Positions 1 to 9,308 of a DNA stretch of 64,000 bases are shown here, piece by piece; the first letter of the stretch is position 1, and the number at the start of each line of letters is the position of its first letter. Below the pieces are notes generated by a model, which was given only the letters and a program-made list of their open reading frames with translations, searched no databases and had not been told where the DNA came from. The stretch lies in NCBI RefSeq assembly GCF_001598915.1, contig NZ_BDAP01000008.1, positions 1-64,000 on the forward strand, read 5' to 3'. The position numbers and the translations under genes are program-made. The DNA comes from Williamsia muralis NBRC 105860 (GTDB lineage Bacteria > Actinomycetota > Actinomycetes > Mycobacteriales > Mycobacteriaceae).

Positions 1-516
1 CGGTCCGGCACGTCGCGTTCTTGGAGATCGCCGGGACGAGTCATCTGTTGCCCGACAAGAGGATTGAGTCTAAGGACAGGGATCGAATTCGACTTATTGC
101 AGTTCGGTCAGCATCGCGAGGCCGACCATGGTGCCCACAAGTGCCGGGAGGGTCAGCAAGATCGCCAGATCACCCCCGACGGGAGTGAACGGCGACGAGG
201 CCGTCGTCGGCCGCACGCGTCGCCTGGGTGTTCCCGTGTGTAGGCGCCTCGGCGGTTCCAGAAACATCATGCTGTTCATTATGTCGGTGTTGGTGTACCC
301 GTCAGCGCCAATCATCAAGAATTCATCTGGACGGTGTAGTCCTTGCATCTGATGCCGATGCATACGGGTGGGCCGTGGTGAGTATGTCGCGATCAGCGAG
401 CATGGTGTGCTGACCGAGGGCAGGGCCATGGAGAGGCGGCGGTGTCGTGATCGAGCGCGTGAGGTCGCTGTGCGGCCGCGCAATGTCGCCTTCACGGCAC
501 GACCCGCGCAGGGCAC
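1..516. other. left edge, no supported gene
   Basis: Open frames here are short and lack recognisable domains or convincing ribosome binding sites. A minus-strand frame ending near 94 has one possible membrane segment near its C-terminus, but nothing else supports it. I see no gene I can defend. Confidence 0.4.
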
Positions 517-566
517 GGCGCCGTCAGGTGTCGGTGTGGCTGTTTCCCACACGACTATCGGAGTGA
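517..566 (+). repeat. 50-bp repeat, copy 1 (partner at 28187)
   Basis: About 50 bp that recurs at 28187-28236 in the same orientation. The best-matching part is the stretch reading CACACGACTATCGGAGTGAG here and CACACGACTGTCGGAGTGAG there. Roughly four fifths of positions agree, with one single-base indel. It does not match the dif-like sites. It could be the end of an old insertion sequence or a fragment of duplicated intergenic DNA. Confidence 0.5.
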
Positions 567-579
567 GGCGCACCTGCGT

Positions 580-1362
580 TCAACCGGGTCGGTGCAGGAA
601 GGGTGCCCAGTACCGGGCTGTGGCAACGACCAGTTCCGGATCAAGATAGTGTCGGTTTGATTGTGATCGATACTGCTCCAAGACAGCGACTTTCGCATCG
701 ATCGTCTCGTCGACGGGCACAAACTTGCTGGGCGCGAACCCGTTCAGAGAGGACGGCGACTGTAACAGAAAACCTGCTGCACGCGGCGGGCGGCGATCAA
801 CGCCTTCTCGTGCACCGCCCGGTGATCTTGATGGCTGTCGGCAGCTGAATGCACGTACATCGTTGTCGGCCGAACCGCAGCGATGACCTGTTCGATGATG
901 GCGGTCATCTCCGGGCCTCGCCCAGTCGCGTGTCCGGTAAATCCGCCATCAGCAATTGCGCCGACATCGCCATAGCCGCCGCGGCAGCCTCGGCCCGCCG
1001 GGCCGCGGCCGGCCCGCCTACCGCGCCGCCACTGAGAGTCACACCGTGACCGGGTGGCCCTGCTGGCTATGCCGCAACAAGGTGGCCCCGCACCCAATCT
1101 CCACATCGTCAGGATGCGCGCCCACAGCAAGTACCCGCTCGGCACCCTCGGCCGCCGCCGCCGGCGCCAAAACACCGACCACCGCGTCGTGATCATCAGC
1201 GTCGACGACCTCGGTGAACCCGCCCGCAGCGCCGAAGCTGTGCAGATCGGGGTGGTTCTCAGTGACGACGTCGTAGCTCGGCTGCGAGCATAAGGGCCGC
1301 ACCGATCCCACCAAGTCCACCTTGGCAACACTCAGCACCTGACGCCAGTCGGACCGAGTCAA
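580..1362 (-). pseudogene. PIG-L/LmbE-family deacetylase pseudogene
   Basis: Reading leftward, the family signature RVLAVGAHPDDVEIGCGATL is intact near 1140. The product then breaks and resumes in other frames: a segment with ...EMTAIIEQVIAAVRPTTMYVHSAADSHQD (two pieces of one helix-sheet unit ending in the conserved HQDH) and a third with NRHYLDPELVVATARYWAPF, which is the family C-terminus. At least two frameshifts plus an in-frame stop separate these pieces. Intact members are zinc-dependent N-acetylglucosamine deacetylases of cell-wall, mycothiol or sugar-nucleotide metabolism. The upstream limit of the original gene is unclear. Confidence 0.75.
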
Positions 1363-1606
1363 TCACGCAAAGGGCCAAAATTTCACGGTCGCCCGACGGC
1401 GCCCGGTCGTTGCGGAGCAGTTCCAGGTTCAACCGCGGGCACCGCCAGCGTCCTTACGCCCAAACGTTGTTACCGTGCCGGCGTCCGGTATTCGACCAAG
1501 CTTCTTCGTCTCCCGGATAGGAGGACGAGATCCATGCGGAACCACCAGGCTCTTGTTGACCACGGCCTTGGCAGGTCGCGCGGTTGGGCTGAGCAAGTAA
1601 CCAGGT

Positions 1607-3319
1607 GTGGGTCAAACCCGGGGTGGTTCACTCTGTAGATTTGCTTTGAAGCTGGTCGAGGGTTCAGGAAGGCATGTGGTGGAAAGGTCCGCGGAAGTCG
1701 TATTTCGCTCACTCGGAAATGCAGAGGTCGAGTGCGCGGTTCGCAGCCCGCAAGGGCTGACGATGCGCTGCAACGGTGCGCTGGGCGATCTAGAGCCTCG
1801 CGTTCTGGGTGACGACGCGTTGGGTACGAATCCCGCCTTGGTCCACAACGCATGGGCATTCGCCAAGCACGATCATTTAGACCGCACGCTACCGGAAGGC
1901 GACGAGCGAAAAAGTCATCGTGAGCAGGCAAGTGTGCACCGTAAAATTGTGGCTGGCATCGCAGAACTGGTCGATAAGTTAGGTACCGCGTCGAAGAATT
2001 CCTGGTGCTCAGCATGCTTCACCCGCAGCGACCATCGACGCCTGACGCAAGGATTCGGCACGATGCCGGCGTACCTCTGCGAATCGTGCGGATCGCCGAC
2101 ATTGGGATGCGCAGGTCCTGGGTGCGCGAACATGGCGACGCGAGGTTTCGCGGCCGTGCTGGTGCCACGGTATTGCGCCGAGCACAGGCATGAGATCCCC
2201 GGGTTCGAGAAGGCGTCGGCGAGCTTTGGGGTGCTAGAGGATTACCACGAATTCCTCAATTTCGAGCGCCGCAACCTCGCACTGGGGTCACGTGTAGCGA
2301 CGATCTCTGTTCTTACCGCCGGCGCACTCGCGACTGGCGCATTTTTTGCTGCTCCGGCGATCGGTGGGGCAATAGGAAGTCTGAGCGTCGCGGGGGGCGG
2401 CGGCTACGCCGGTGCCGCGGCGAGCAGTTACGGATTAGCCTTGCTCGGTGGTGGCTCGATCGCTGCAGGTGGGCTGGGAATGGCTGGCGGGACAGCAGTC
2501 GTCGCAGCTGTCGGCGGAGCTCTGGGCGGTGCACTAGGCAGTTCCGTGACAACTGCTTACATCGGCGCCGACAAGTCGTTCAATATCGAACTGATCAAGC
2601 CGGGGTCCGGCATAGCCGTGATCGTCGCGAATGGACTGTTCAGCGAGGGGACGGACACACGCAAGGACTGGAAGAAGCTTGTCGCACAACGCTACCCGGA
2701 TTCACCGATCTATCGGGTTCATTGGGGGAGCAATGATCTCGGAGATCTGGCGGCAATGGTCAAGGCGCTGGGTGGACAACCGGCAGCGGCGCTCGGAGTC
2801 AAGGGGCTGGCTGCAAAGGCGGGGAAGGCGGGCGCGAAGAAGTTGGGACCGCTGGCACCCGCGCTCGCGATGGCAGCCATTGCCAAAAACCCCTGGCACA
2901 CCGCCAAGGTCAAGGCCGACCGAACGGGTGTGGCTCTGGCAGGACTGTTGGCGAGAACCGATGCACAAAGCTACGTGCTTGTTGGCCATAGCCTTGGTGC
3001 CCGCGTTGCAGCCACAGCGGCCGAAACCCTTGCGACATCGAAGAGCAGACCGAAAATCGACACGGTCCATCTGCTAGGCGCCGCAGTCGGGTCAAAAGGT
3101 GACTGGCGACTGCTCAGCAACGCAGTCACCGGTGCAGTGCACAACTACCACTCATCGAACGACGGTGTCCTCAAGTTCGCCTACAAGACCGCCCAAGGCG
3201 GACAAACGGCGGTCGGATTCGCTGGCTTCCGCACCAAATTCGCCCGCATCCACGACCACGACGTCTCCGCTAGTGTCGCTGGCCATTCGAAGTATCTCGA
3301 AAACGTGCAGCTCAACTGA
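1607..3319 (+). CDS. DUF726 alpha/beta-hydrolase-type membrane protein
   Basis: A 570-residue frame. The first 230 residues contain a cysteine-rich segment (CSACF, CESC, CAGPGC) that looks like a zinc ribbon. A glycine/alanine-rich stretch with two likely membrane hairpins follows at about 230-310. The C-terminal half is a serine-hydrolase fold with the nucleophile elbow GHSLG near residue 463 and the DUF726 tail (NYHSSNDGVL, DHDVS, GHSKYL). Bacterial members are poorly characterised; lipase or esterase activity is inferred from the fold. The start is uncertain: a GTG at 1607 gives the longest product but has no clear ribosome binding site. This is the last gene before dif-like site A. Confidence 0.8.
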   Translation: MGQTRGGSLCRFALKLVEGSGRHVVERSAEVVFRSLGNAEVECAVRSPQGLTMRCNGALGDLEPRVLGDDALGTNPALVHNAWAFAKHDHLDRTLPEGDERKSHREQASVHRKIVAGIAELVDKLGTASKNSWCSACFTRSDHRRLTQGFGTMPAYLCESCGSPTLGCAGPGCANMATRGFAAVLVPRYCAEHRHEIPGFEKASASFGVLEDYHEFLNFERRNLALGSRVATISVLTAGALATGAFFAAPAIGGAIGSLSVAGGGGYAGAAASSYGLALLGGGSIAAGGLGMAGGTAVVAAVGGALGGALGSSVTTAYIGADKSFNIELIKPGSGIAVIVANGLFSEGTDTRKDWKKLVAQRYPDSPIYRVHWGSNDLGDLAAMVKALGGQPAAALGVKGLAAKAGKAGAKKLGPLAPALAMAAIAKNPWHTAKVKADRTGVALAGLLARTDAQSYVLVGHSLGARVAATAAETLATSKSRPKIDTVHLLGAAVGSKGDWRLLSNAVTGAVHNYHSSNDGVLKFAYKTAQGGQTAVGFAGFRTKFARIHDHDVSASVAGHSKYLENVQLN

Positions 3320-3443
3320 TCGAGCCGTGCTGCCGGGATGCCGACGAGGCCACCCGCAAGCCCTGCTGCAAATGCCCGCCCCATATGGCCGGTGGCCCAG
3401 AGGCCGGCCTTCAGAGTGCGCTCGCGACGGGACGTGCGGGCCC

Positions 3444-3717
3444 TCAACAACGGGCATTCTGCTTTTCGTTGCGCTGTTTCTCGTTGACCTTCTTGCGTTG
3501 CGCGTCGGTTACGTTCTCTACGATCGCGACCGTCAGCGTCCTCAACCGCGCGGCCGTCCGCAGGTCCTCGGGCCAGGGTCTGCACACGGCCGTCGTCGAC
3601 GGGTTCCTGCGAGGCCACAAGCCTCTCTAGCGCGTCCGCAACGGCGAGAAGGCCTCGACCTGTTCCAGGGTGGCCGGACGGTGGCTCTACCTGCGGCGTG
3701 TCAAGTTTACTTGACAT
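3444..3717 (-). pseudogene. small frameshifted ORF starting inside site A
   Basis: A minus-strand frame begins with ATG inside the dif-like site (MSSKLDTPQVEPPSG) and runs through a helical segment (ALERLVASQEPVDDGRVQTLA). It then continues better in another frame (LTVAIVENVTDAQRKKVNEK, ending in NARC). This suggests one frameshifted small protein. The reverse reading of site C gives a similar N-terminus, so the start may simply be a by-product of the repeat. No family recognised. Confidence 0.3.
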
Positions 3718-3755
3718 AAGGTATCTTATCAGTGCGCGGAATATGTTGCACCGCA
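3681..3755 (+). repeat. dif-like site A
   Basis: The inverted repeat GTCAAGT-TT-ACTTGAC (3700-3715) overlaps the left arm ACTTGACATAA (3709-3719), then spacer GGTATC, then right arm TTATCAGTGCG (3726-3736). The sequence to the left (GGTGGCTCTACCTGCGG) matches that of copies C and E. The right flank is degenerate (GTTGCACCGCAGA) and lacks the distal palindrome. It lies between the DUF726 gene and the block starting at 3909. Confidence 0.8.
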
Positions 3756-3908
3756 GAGGATTACGTGCCCTATTGGCATAGGTCATCCTGGCCGTTGGCT
3801 GGGTCCGGTTGCTGATTTGGCGTAGATCCGCCAAAGCGAGCGGTCGGATGGCGAGTGGTCCCAACGCGGACTGAGCGCTGGCTACTCACGTGACCGCGAT
3901 GCGCATTG

Positions 3909-4296
3909 CTAGGGCGCGTCAATGTTCTCGGCCACGGGTATGTTGCGGCGTTCGCGGAGTTCGCTGGGCACGGCAAAAAAAATCAAACACACCGATGGTC
4001 GCCGGCCGTCCCGTCGCCGCGACAAGTTCTGTCGCAGACCGGGCGCTGGGAGCGTGGATTTCAATACCCTCGAGCTGGCGGCGCTGCTTGGGGGCGTGCA
4101 GCTGATCAAGGCGAGCGGCCGCCGACAGCAAAAATGCCGCCTCGCCGCACGAGGGCTCAAGGATCCGGTCCGTAGGTGCCTGAATGGCCCAGCGCGAGAC
4201 GAAATCGGCCAACGCCGGTGGTGTGAAAAACGCGCCGCGGGCCTTGCGTAGGAGCTGTGTGTCAACGGGGTTACCGCCGAACGGTGCGCGTGTCAT
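3909..4296 (-). pseudogene. N6-adenine DNA methyltransferase, N-terminal remnant
   Basis: The product begins MTRAPFGGNPVDTQLLRKARGAFFTPP.. (two adjacent parts of one N-terminus) and carries the SAM-binding motif ILEPSCGEAAFLL. This is the start of a class I N6-adenine methyltransferase of the restriction-modification type. A run of eight A residues at 3976-3983 shifts the frame after VFDFF; the other frame continues FFAVPSELRERRN. The product ends before the NPPY catalytic motif, so it cannot be active. Its ATG overlaps the stop of the upstream small gene (ATGA), the remains of a two-gene operon cut short about 150 bp from site A. Confidence 0.65.
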
Positions 4297-4514
4297 GCTG
4301 CCGAGTCCTCACCGAGAGCGTTCGCAAGAATAGCTGCGGCACAATCACTCACAGACGTACCACGCGTCTCCGCCTCGTGCGCCAGCTGGTCAGCAAGGGC
4401 GACCGGTACACGCACCAGCACGGCCTTGCGTTCACCGCGCCAATGCCGACGCCTGTCCTGGGTACCGCTAGATGAAGATGCCACGCCAGAAGTTGTATCA
4501 GCTTTCTCCGACAC
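4293..4514 (-). CDS. small ribbon-helix-helix-like protein
   Basis: A 73-residue product starting at a GTG (4514). After a polar N-terminus it has KAVLVRVPVALADQLAHEAE followed by TRGTSVSDCAAAILANAL, the beta-strand plus two-helix layout of ribbon-helix-helix DNA-binding proteins. Such proteins act as antitoxins or autoregulators. It overlaps the methyltransferase remnant by 4 bp (ATGA) and is divergent from the PIN-GNAT gene at 4633. A longer start further upstream is possible but would run antisense through that gene's promoter. Confidence 0.5.
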   Translation of the reverse strand: MSEKADTTSGVASSSSGTQDRRRHWRGERKAVLVRVPVALADQLAHEAETRGTSVSDCAAAILANALGEDSAA

Positions 4515-4632
4515 CGCCCGCGAGGCGCGAGCTCTACCGGCGAAGCAGAGCGCAGGACCCGCACAGCTCGTGCACAAACCGGCATTCGTCCGACCAGGAT
4601 AGATTGCTGTAGAGACCTGGAGGGAAGTGCGC

Positions 4633-6102
4633 ATGGCGAAGGACCCGCACGGTCGCACTTTGCGGCTACTAGTGGACACGAACATCGTCATTGCCCACGA
4701 AGACGACAACCCAGCGGAGCCGCACATCAATGCAGAAGACGCGGCGGCCCTGATCCGGCTCGCCCGCGATCTCGGTTTCGAGCTACTCGTCAGTCACGGG
4801 ACTCGGACCGACTTCCAGAACGCCCCCGAACCCCGCCGCACCACGCGCCAGAGGACGCTCGACAAGTACTACGTCGTACTCCGCGCCGTGGGAACAAATC
4901 ACGCTGTGCGACAGCAGTTTCCCGCCTCACTTACTCGCAACAACAAAGCGGACATGGAAGTGTTGTCTGCGTATTCGACTGGAGCAGCGACCGCTCTTGT
5001 GACCGAAGACCGTCTGATGCGCTCACGTGCAGAACGCGCTGGTCTGGCCAACGTATTCTCCCTCGCGGAAGCGATCGACTGGCTCCGCGCCTTGCGCGAT
5101 CCCACGCTGGCCAACGCCGCCGCCGCTCATATGCCGGCCGCCTACCAAGTCAACCGAGATGCTCCGCTATTTGCATCGCTCAGCGACGACTACCCGGACT
5201 TTTCGAGATGGTGGGACAAGGTCGTCGATGAACGCAGATCGGTCATCCTCCTCGGAGACAACGCCGACCCCAACGGGATCGCAGTACTGAAAGAGGAGCA
5301 CAACGCGTTCGGGCTGGGGGATCGTGTACTGAAGATCTGCACTTTCAAAGTCGATGAAGGCGTCGGTGGTTCACGCCGCGGCGAACTGCTCCTTCGCGCA
5401 GTCGTTGACTACGCCGTTGAACGTCATTGCCCAACCGCCTATCTCACCGCTTGGCCCCGTCATGAAAAGCTGATCGGGTGGCTAGAACGGTTCGGCTTCG
5501 CCGAGAGTGCCGTCACTGACGACGGTGAGGTCGTCATGGTCAAGCGATTCGGTCCCGAGCCAGGCTCCCCCCGGCTCCCCCCGCTCGAGCACCACGTACG
5601 GTACGGCCCACGTGCGTTACTCGTCGACTCCCTATTTCTGATCCCGATTCAAGACAAGTTTCATGCCCGGCTGTTTCCCGACAGCGACGATCAGCAGTCG
5701 CTCCTGGAGAACGAATCGTGCGGGAATGCCATCCGTAAAGCGTATCTATGCCACTCACCTAGCCGTCAATTGCGGCCTGGCAGCACGGTCGCGTTCCTGC
5801 GCACCGGGAGCGGCTCAGCCCAAGTCACGGCTGTTGGTGTGGTCGAGCAAACTCTAGTCAGCCGTAAGCCGGACCAAGTGGCCGCGTTCGTCGCTGGACG
5901 GACCGTTTACAGCTACAACGAAATCTGCCGTCAGTGTGAAAGCGAGGTGCTAGCCATACTTTTTCGTTTAGATCGCCGTGTCGAACCGCCATGGAGCCGC
6001 CAATCGCTCATCGACAACGAGGTGATGAAAAGCTCGCCAATGAGCATTACCGCAGTCCCCGAGGCAGGAGTGAGATGGGCACAACAGCAGCTGGACACGT
6101 AG
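4633..6102 (+). CDS. PIN-GNAT-PUA-like three-domain protein
   Basis: A product of about 489 residues with three parts. Residues 1-150 form a PIN-type nuclease domain: LLVDTNIVIAHEDD with the first acidic residue, a central acidic ADME, and LVTEDRLM. Residues about 180-300 resemble a GNAT acetyltransferase, with the acyl-CoA loop GVGGSRRGELLLRAVVDY and LIGWLERFGF. Residues about 315-470 resemble a PUA-like (ASCH/EVE) nucleic-acid-binding fold. ATG 4633 is preferred over GTG 4627 because GGAGGGA lies 8 bp upstream. It overlaps the next gene by 28 bp, so the two are translationally coupled. A toxin or defence role is inferred from architecture only; the substrate is unknown. Confidence 0.7.
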   Translation: MAKDPHGRTLRLLVDTNIVIAHEDDNPAEPHINAEDAAALIRLARDLGFELLVSHGTRTDFQNAPEPRRTTRQRTLDKYYVVLRAVGTNHAVRQQFPASLTRNNKADMEVLSAYSTGAATALVTEDRLMRSRAERAGLANVFSLAEAIDWLRALRDPTLANAAAAHMPAAYQVNRDAPLFASLSDDYPDFSRWWDKVVDERRSVILLGDNADPNGIAVLKEEHNAFGLGDRVLKICTFKVDEGVGGSRRGELLLRAVVDYAVERHCPTAYLTAWPRHEKLIGWLERFGFAESAVTDDGEVVMVKRFGPEPGSPRLPPLEHHVRYGPRALLVDSLFLIPIQDKFHARLFPDSDDQQSLLENESCGNAIRKAYLCHSPSRQLRPGSTVAFLRTGSGSAQVTAVGVVEQTLVSRKPDQVAAFVAGRTVYSYNEICRQCESEVLAILFRLDRRVEPPWSRQSLIDNEVMKSSPMSITAVPEAGVRWAQQQLDT

Positions 6103-6545
6103 GACGCGTAGGACGCGTAGCGCTTATGTCCATCCATCCAAAGTATGCGAATCAGATCCTGGCTGGAGCCAAACGAGTCGAATTTCGCAAACGCCCCATC
6201 GCACCGGACGTTACCCATGTCCTGGTTTACGCGACCGCGCCCGTCAGCGCCATCGTCGGAGCATTCGCCGTGAACGAGCAGGTGACGTTGGCTCCACAGA
6301 TGCTATGGCGAAGATTTCGTCACGTGGCCGGCATCGGATGGGCAGACTTCACCGCGTATTACACCGGCCGACAGTCCGGGACAGGCATAGCCGTCGGCGA
6401 CGTATTAGTGGCCGATGAACCGATGTGTCTGCAGTCTCGACTCGGACTATTCAGGCCCCCACAGAGTTTCCAGTACTTACCCACGGAAACCGGGCGAACG
6501 CTGCTAGGCGAAATGCAGAGCGTCAACCGCTACTCGACCGCTTAG
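6075..6545 (+). CDS. ASCH-domain protein
   Basis: 156 residues. The sequence VALMSIHPKYANQILAGAKR followed by VEFRKR is the classic start of ASCH domains (PUA-like folds that bind RNA or modified nucleotides). ATG 6075 lies inside the end of the PIN-GNAT gene behind GCAGGAG; ATG 6126, just before SIHPKY, is an alternative but would remove part of the first strand. A short tandem repeat (GTAGGACGC twice) sits between the two starts. Probably the partner of the upstream protein, as regulator, antitoxin or sensor. Confidence 0.75.
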   Translation: MGTTAAGHVGRVGRVALMSIHPKYANQILAGAKRVEFRKRPIAPDVTHVLVYATAPVSAIVGAFAVNEQVTLAPQMLWRRFRHVAGIGWADFTAYYTGRQSGTGIAVGDVLVADEPMCLQSRLGLFRPPQSFQYLPTETGRTLLGEMQSVNRYSTA

Positions 6546-6620
6546 GGTTTCTCAACGTGACGACGCCCGCCGCCAGGAGGTTCGACGCGAGCTGCTGATC
6601 GAGGTCTGCCGGTGAGCTGC

Positions 6621-6905
6621 TCACGTGGGCTTCGCCTGGTTCTCTTCGGCAGGGATCATGATGAACTGATGGTCGAGGTAACCAGCGTCTCGCAGCGCTG
6701 CGACAAGGACCGCCGTGTACGGCAGGCTTATCGTCGCAGCGATACCTTCTAGCGTGGATCGGTTCGGCAGCGCTTTGACACCGTTCGTACGCATCAAACT
6801 TAATGTGGCCCGCGAGATTCCGATCCGGCGAGCTGCCTCCGCGTCGGTCCGCTGGTCGGCCACCCGCCAGAGGTCGATGAGCTCGAGTAGACGAGATGCG
6901 GACAT
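6621..6905 (-). CDS. helix-turn-helix (XRE-like) regulator
   Basis: 94 residues. A helix-turn-helix at about residues 18-45 reads DAEAARRIGISRATLSLMRT, resembling Cro/CI-type proteins, followed by helical segments. It converges on the ASCH gene and starts about 60 bp from site B, so it is the last gene of the A-B block. It could control the PIN-GNAT/ASCH pair. The start ATG has only a weak Shine-Dalgarno. Confidence 0.65.
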   Translation of the reverse strand: MSASRLLELIDLWRVADQRTDAEAARRIGISRATLSLMRTNGVKALPNRSTLEGIAATISLPYTAVLVAALRDAGYLDHQFIMIPAEENQAKPT

Positions 6906-6967
6906 GGTCCCAGTGTTGCAAAGTAAGACCGGTTTGTCGAGTCTGACCTAACGATTAGTTTGGCGCT

Positions 6968-7026
6968 ACTTGACATAAATACACTATCGGCGTAATCAAT
7001 TGCTTTGCAATACTTTTCGTCGCGAG
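6968..7026 (+). repeat. dif-like site B
   Basis: Left arm ACTTGACATAA (6968-6978), spacer one base shorter than in other copies, right arm CTATCGGCGTAATCAATTG. Next is the small inverted repeat ATTGC-TTT-GCAAT (6999-7011) and a truncated distal palindrome (TTTTCGTCGCGA). The left flank lacks the 16-bp inverted repeat seen in A, C, E and I. Confidence 0.8.
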
Positions 7027-7056
7027 ATATTGTCAAGGCCTGTGGATGAGCGATTT

Positions 7057-7200
7057 CTAGGCGGCATCCTCGGCGTGTGAAGTGGCGTCGGGTTCGATGA
7101 GTTTGCCTTTGTCGAAGGTGGCGCCATCACGGACCAGTTTCACCAGCTGCGATGCGTTGACTGCCCGCCATGTGGCCTGCGCGGCCTCGATGAGCTGCGC
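7057..7200 (-). pseudogene. transposase C-terminal remnant (IS256-like)
   Basis: On the minus strand the last about 45 codons before a TAG read ATWRAVNASQLVKLVRDGAT then FDKGKLIEPDATSHAEDAA. This resembles the C-terminus of IS256/mutator-family transposases (tryptophan, basic helix, aromatic-x-x-G strand). Upstream sequence to about 7400 is rearranged and holds no continuous frame. Family assignment is from memory of the motif and is tentative. Confidence 0.4.
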
Positions 7201-7493
7201 TGGCTGGCAACGACGTCACCGTTTCGATGGCCGCAGAGGGTGGATAATTGCAGCTGAACGCGTTTGAACCCATCATCGCAAAGTCCCTCTTTGACAGCCT
7301 GGAGCATCTGACAGCTGGGAGCTGCTACGGACGCTCTCGGACTGCGAGCCCCTAACTTGCGGGCACGGGTGTTACCCGCCACCCGCTGGTTCTTCTCGCG
7401 CGTAAAGTTGGTTGTGCTGGCCGGTTCTGACCCTGTCGGCTAACGCCGCTGTCCCGGTCTGGGACCCCGACCCCTCAGGCCGGGGCAGCACCA

Positions 7494-7823
7494 CTAAGAG
7501 CCGGACCGCTCACCTTGGTCCGCGTGACTGCCGAGGTCGTAATAGCCGTGCGCCAACTGGCCGAGAACCCATGGGCTAGGTCGGTCGTCGAGGCTGGCGT
7601 AGCCCTTTATGTGCCCGTCGAGCAACATCTGGTCGTAGACGAATGCTGTCCTTGACTGCTCCGGAAGGCGACGGAGGATCGTGATCGCCCGGTTCAGTTG
7701 GTCCGCGTCCACGCCGTTCCTCTCGGCGGTCTTGCGGAGATCATCGGGCGGCCGGCCGTTTGCCTCGGCCGTGATCGTCATGCCCGCGAGCTCCAGGACG
7801 TAGGGCAAGTTCTGGCTACTCAT
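7494..7823 (-). CDS. hypothetical protein
   Basis: 109 residues from ATG 7823, mostly helical: MSSQNLPYVLELAGMTITAE, then a segment RPPDDLRKTAERNGVDADQL and LPEQSRTAFVYDQMLLDGHI. No membrane segment or recognised motif. No strong ribosome binding site; a start further upstream is open. It stands alone in the B-C block. Confidence 0.4.
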   Translation of the reverse strand: MSSQNLPYVLELAGMTITAEANGRPPDDLRKTAERNGVDADQLNRAITILRRLPEQSRTAFVYDQMLLDGHIKGYASLDDRPSPWVLGQLAHGYYDLGSHADQGERSGS

Positions 7824-8249
7824 AGGGGCAACGGTATCTTCTGCCTCCCCAGATGGTGGTGCAATCGGCGTCGACGCCTCAGGCCGGGGCCGCACCTTGG
7901 TCGCGCGGGATAGTTCGCGAGAGCGGCGATACCCCCGACGGCCGCTCGACTATCGGATCTGCGGGTGTCGAAGCAAAAAGAGAAGACCACCCCTTTTCGG
8001 CTCTTGACGGTCGCGAGGGGTGGTCCTCTGTTGAAGTGGCTCAGACCCCAACGTGGAGATGCTACATCGGTAATGCCCCCACGCGTCGAATCCGGAACCC
8101 GGCAGAAGGACACGGAGGCCGAACACTCAAACCGCCTACCGCCAGGGCGAGCGAGAGCCAGTTCACGGTCGCACAAAGAGGGCTCGGGTCTTGGTTCGAG
8201 AGGGTTGACTTGAGGTCATGACCTACTACGTATCGAGCCGCAACTGCCA

Positions 8250-8537
8250 ATGGTGTACACAGTCGAAGACTCGACTAAATCTGAAGTCCAGGCCTACTTC
8301 GAAGATCTGATGCTCGGATCGACCCGCAGAGCCGATGACCCCGAGGATGACGACGAGCTCGAATCGCAAGGTTTCGTGATCAAGCAGGGACCGGGCGTGC
8401 TGCGGCACGCTCGGCGCGAGTCAATGATTGAGACGACGGACGCTGAGGATCCGAATCCGTCGTACATCATCGACTGGGGGCGGGTTGCATGCATTGCCAT
8501 CACCGATGCGGATCCGGACCCGGAAGCTGAGCACTAA
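8250..8537 (+). CDS. small acidic hypothetical protein
   Basis: 95 residues, strongly acidic (PEDDDELE, TDADPDPEAEH), no membrane segment, family not recognised. A TTGACTT hexamer lies about 45 bp upstream with a perfect 12-bp palindrome AGGTCATGACCT next to it, a possible operator. The start has no good Shine-Dalgarno. Confidence 0.35.
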   Translation: MVYTVEDSTKSEVQAYFEDLMLGSTRRADDPEDDDELESQGFVIKQGPGVLRHARRESMIETTDAEDPNPSYIIDWGRVACIAITDADPDPEAEH

Positions 8538-9181
8538 GAGTTGATCATTCACGACGATCGGAAGCAAGTGCTCCCCGGAGGCGGCGAGATCTATTTGTCG
8601 CGACCGTCGGGACCGAGCTGGGAAAGTGGCGGGGAGTGACTCAGCCGTAAGACCTCTGGGGGAAGGCATACTTTCGATCATGGGATCTGGGGGACCTCAC
8701 CGGCGGCCGTGACGTAAAGAAGTAGTCCTTGGAGCGTTCATTCTTCTCATACTGGTGGGGCTGTCCGCTGTGGCATTCCTGTACGCGCATTGACAGCGGC
8801 CGCAGCCGGGCGTGACGTGCCTGAAGTGGACCAGAGCGTGCTCGGGTTGTCTTCTCTTGCGATCATAGAAGCGTGGGGGAAGAAACTGGAGCCTCGGAGT
8901 GCAGCGTCCTGCATTGTCAGCGGCCCGGTGCGTGGGTTGCGTTGGAGTTCAACGTTCGGGGCAAAGTCGAGCAGGCGAGGATCTGGCTGTGTGACGAACA
9001 CGGGAATGGTCCGTCCGACTAGCGTGCTGTGATTGTTGGGCACCGATTGAACGGCAGCCCAACGTGGGCCGGGTGGTCCCCTAGGTCGGTAACCCAAGTT
9101 TGTTGGCGGTGCGGTGCCCGTGGGTAGTGGTTATGCTCGTGACGGCCGGTGTCCTACCTAGGATCACACGCCCGGCCTGAT
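8538..9181. other. gene-poor stretch in block B-C
   Basis: No frame with convincing start, length and composition. A plus-strand stretch at about 8721-8793 encodes a short hydrophobic segment (LGAFILLILVGLSAVAFLY) ending at TGA but has no usable start codon, so it may be the tail of a lost membrane protein. Confidence 0.35.
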
Positions 9182-9221
9182 GCCCCCGGCCATTTCTCTC
9201 CCTAGATCCATGGCCGGGGGC
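9182..9221. terminator. GC-rich inverted repeat, terminator-like
   Basis: Perfect 11-bp arms GCCCCCGGCCA (9182-9192) and TGGCCGGGGGC (9211-9221) with an 18-nt loop and no obvious T-tract. It could be a bidirectional terminator in a GC-rich genome or an element end. Confidence 0.45.
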
Positions 9222-9308
9222 CATCGCTATGTGTTCTATGCGATATTCCTGATCAGATGCGGCGGGCATCATGTTGTGGCTGTTCGCGGTGGGGTTTAGC
9301 TTGTCTTC

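Noticed and set aside
94-573. Minus-strand ORF of 159 codons at the left edge
   Set aside because: Low-complexity arginine/proline composition, no domain, and it runs across the 50-bp repeat. Probably non-coding.
1470-2015. Minus-strand ORF opposite the start of the DUF726 gene
   Set aside because: Shadow of the plus-strand gene; no start signal or domain.
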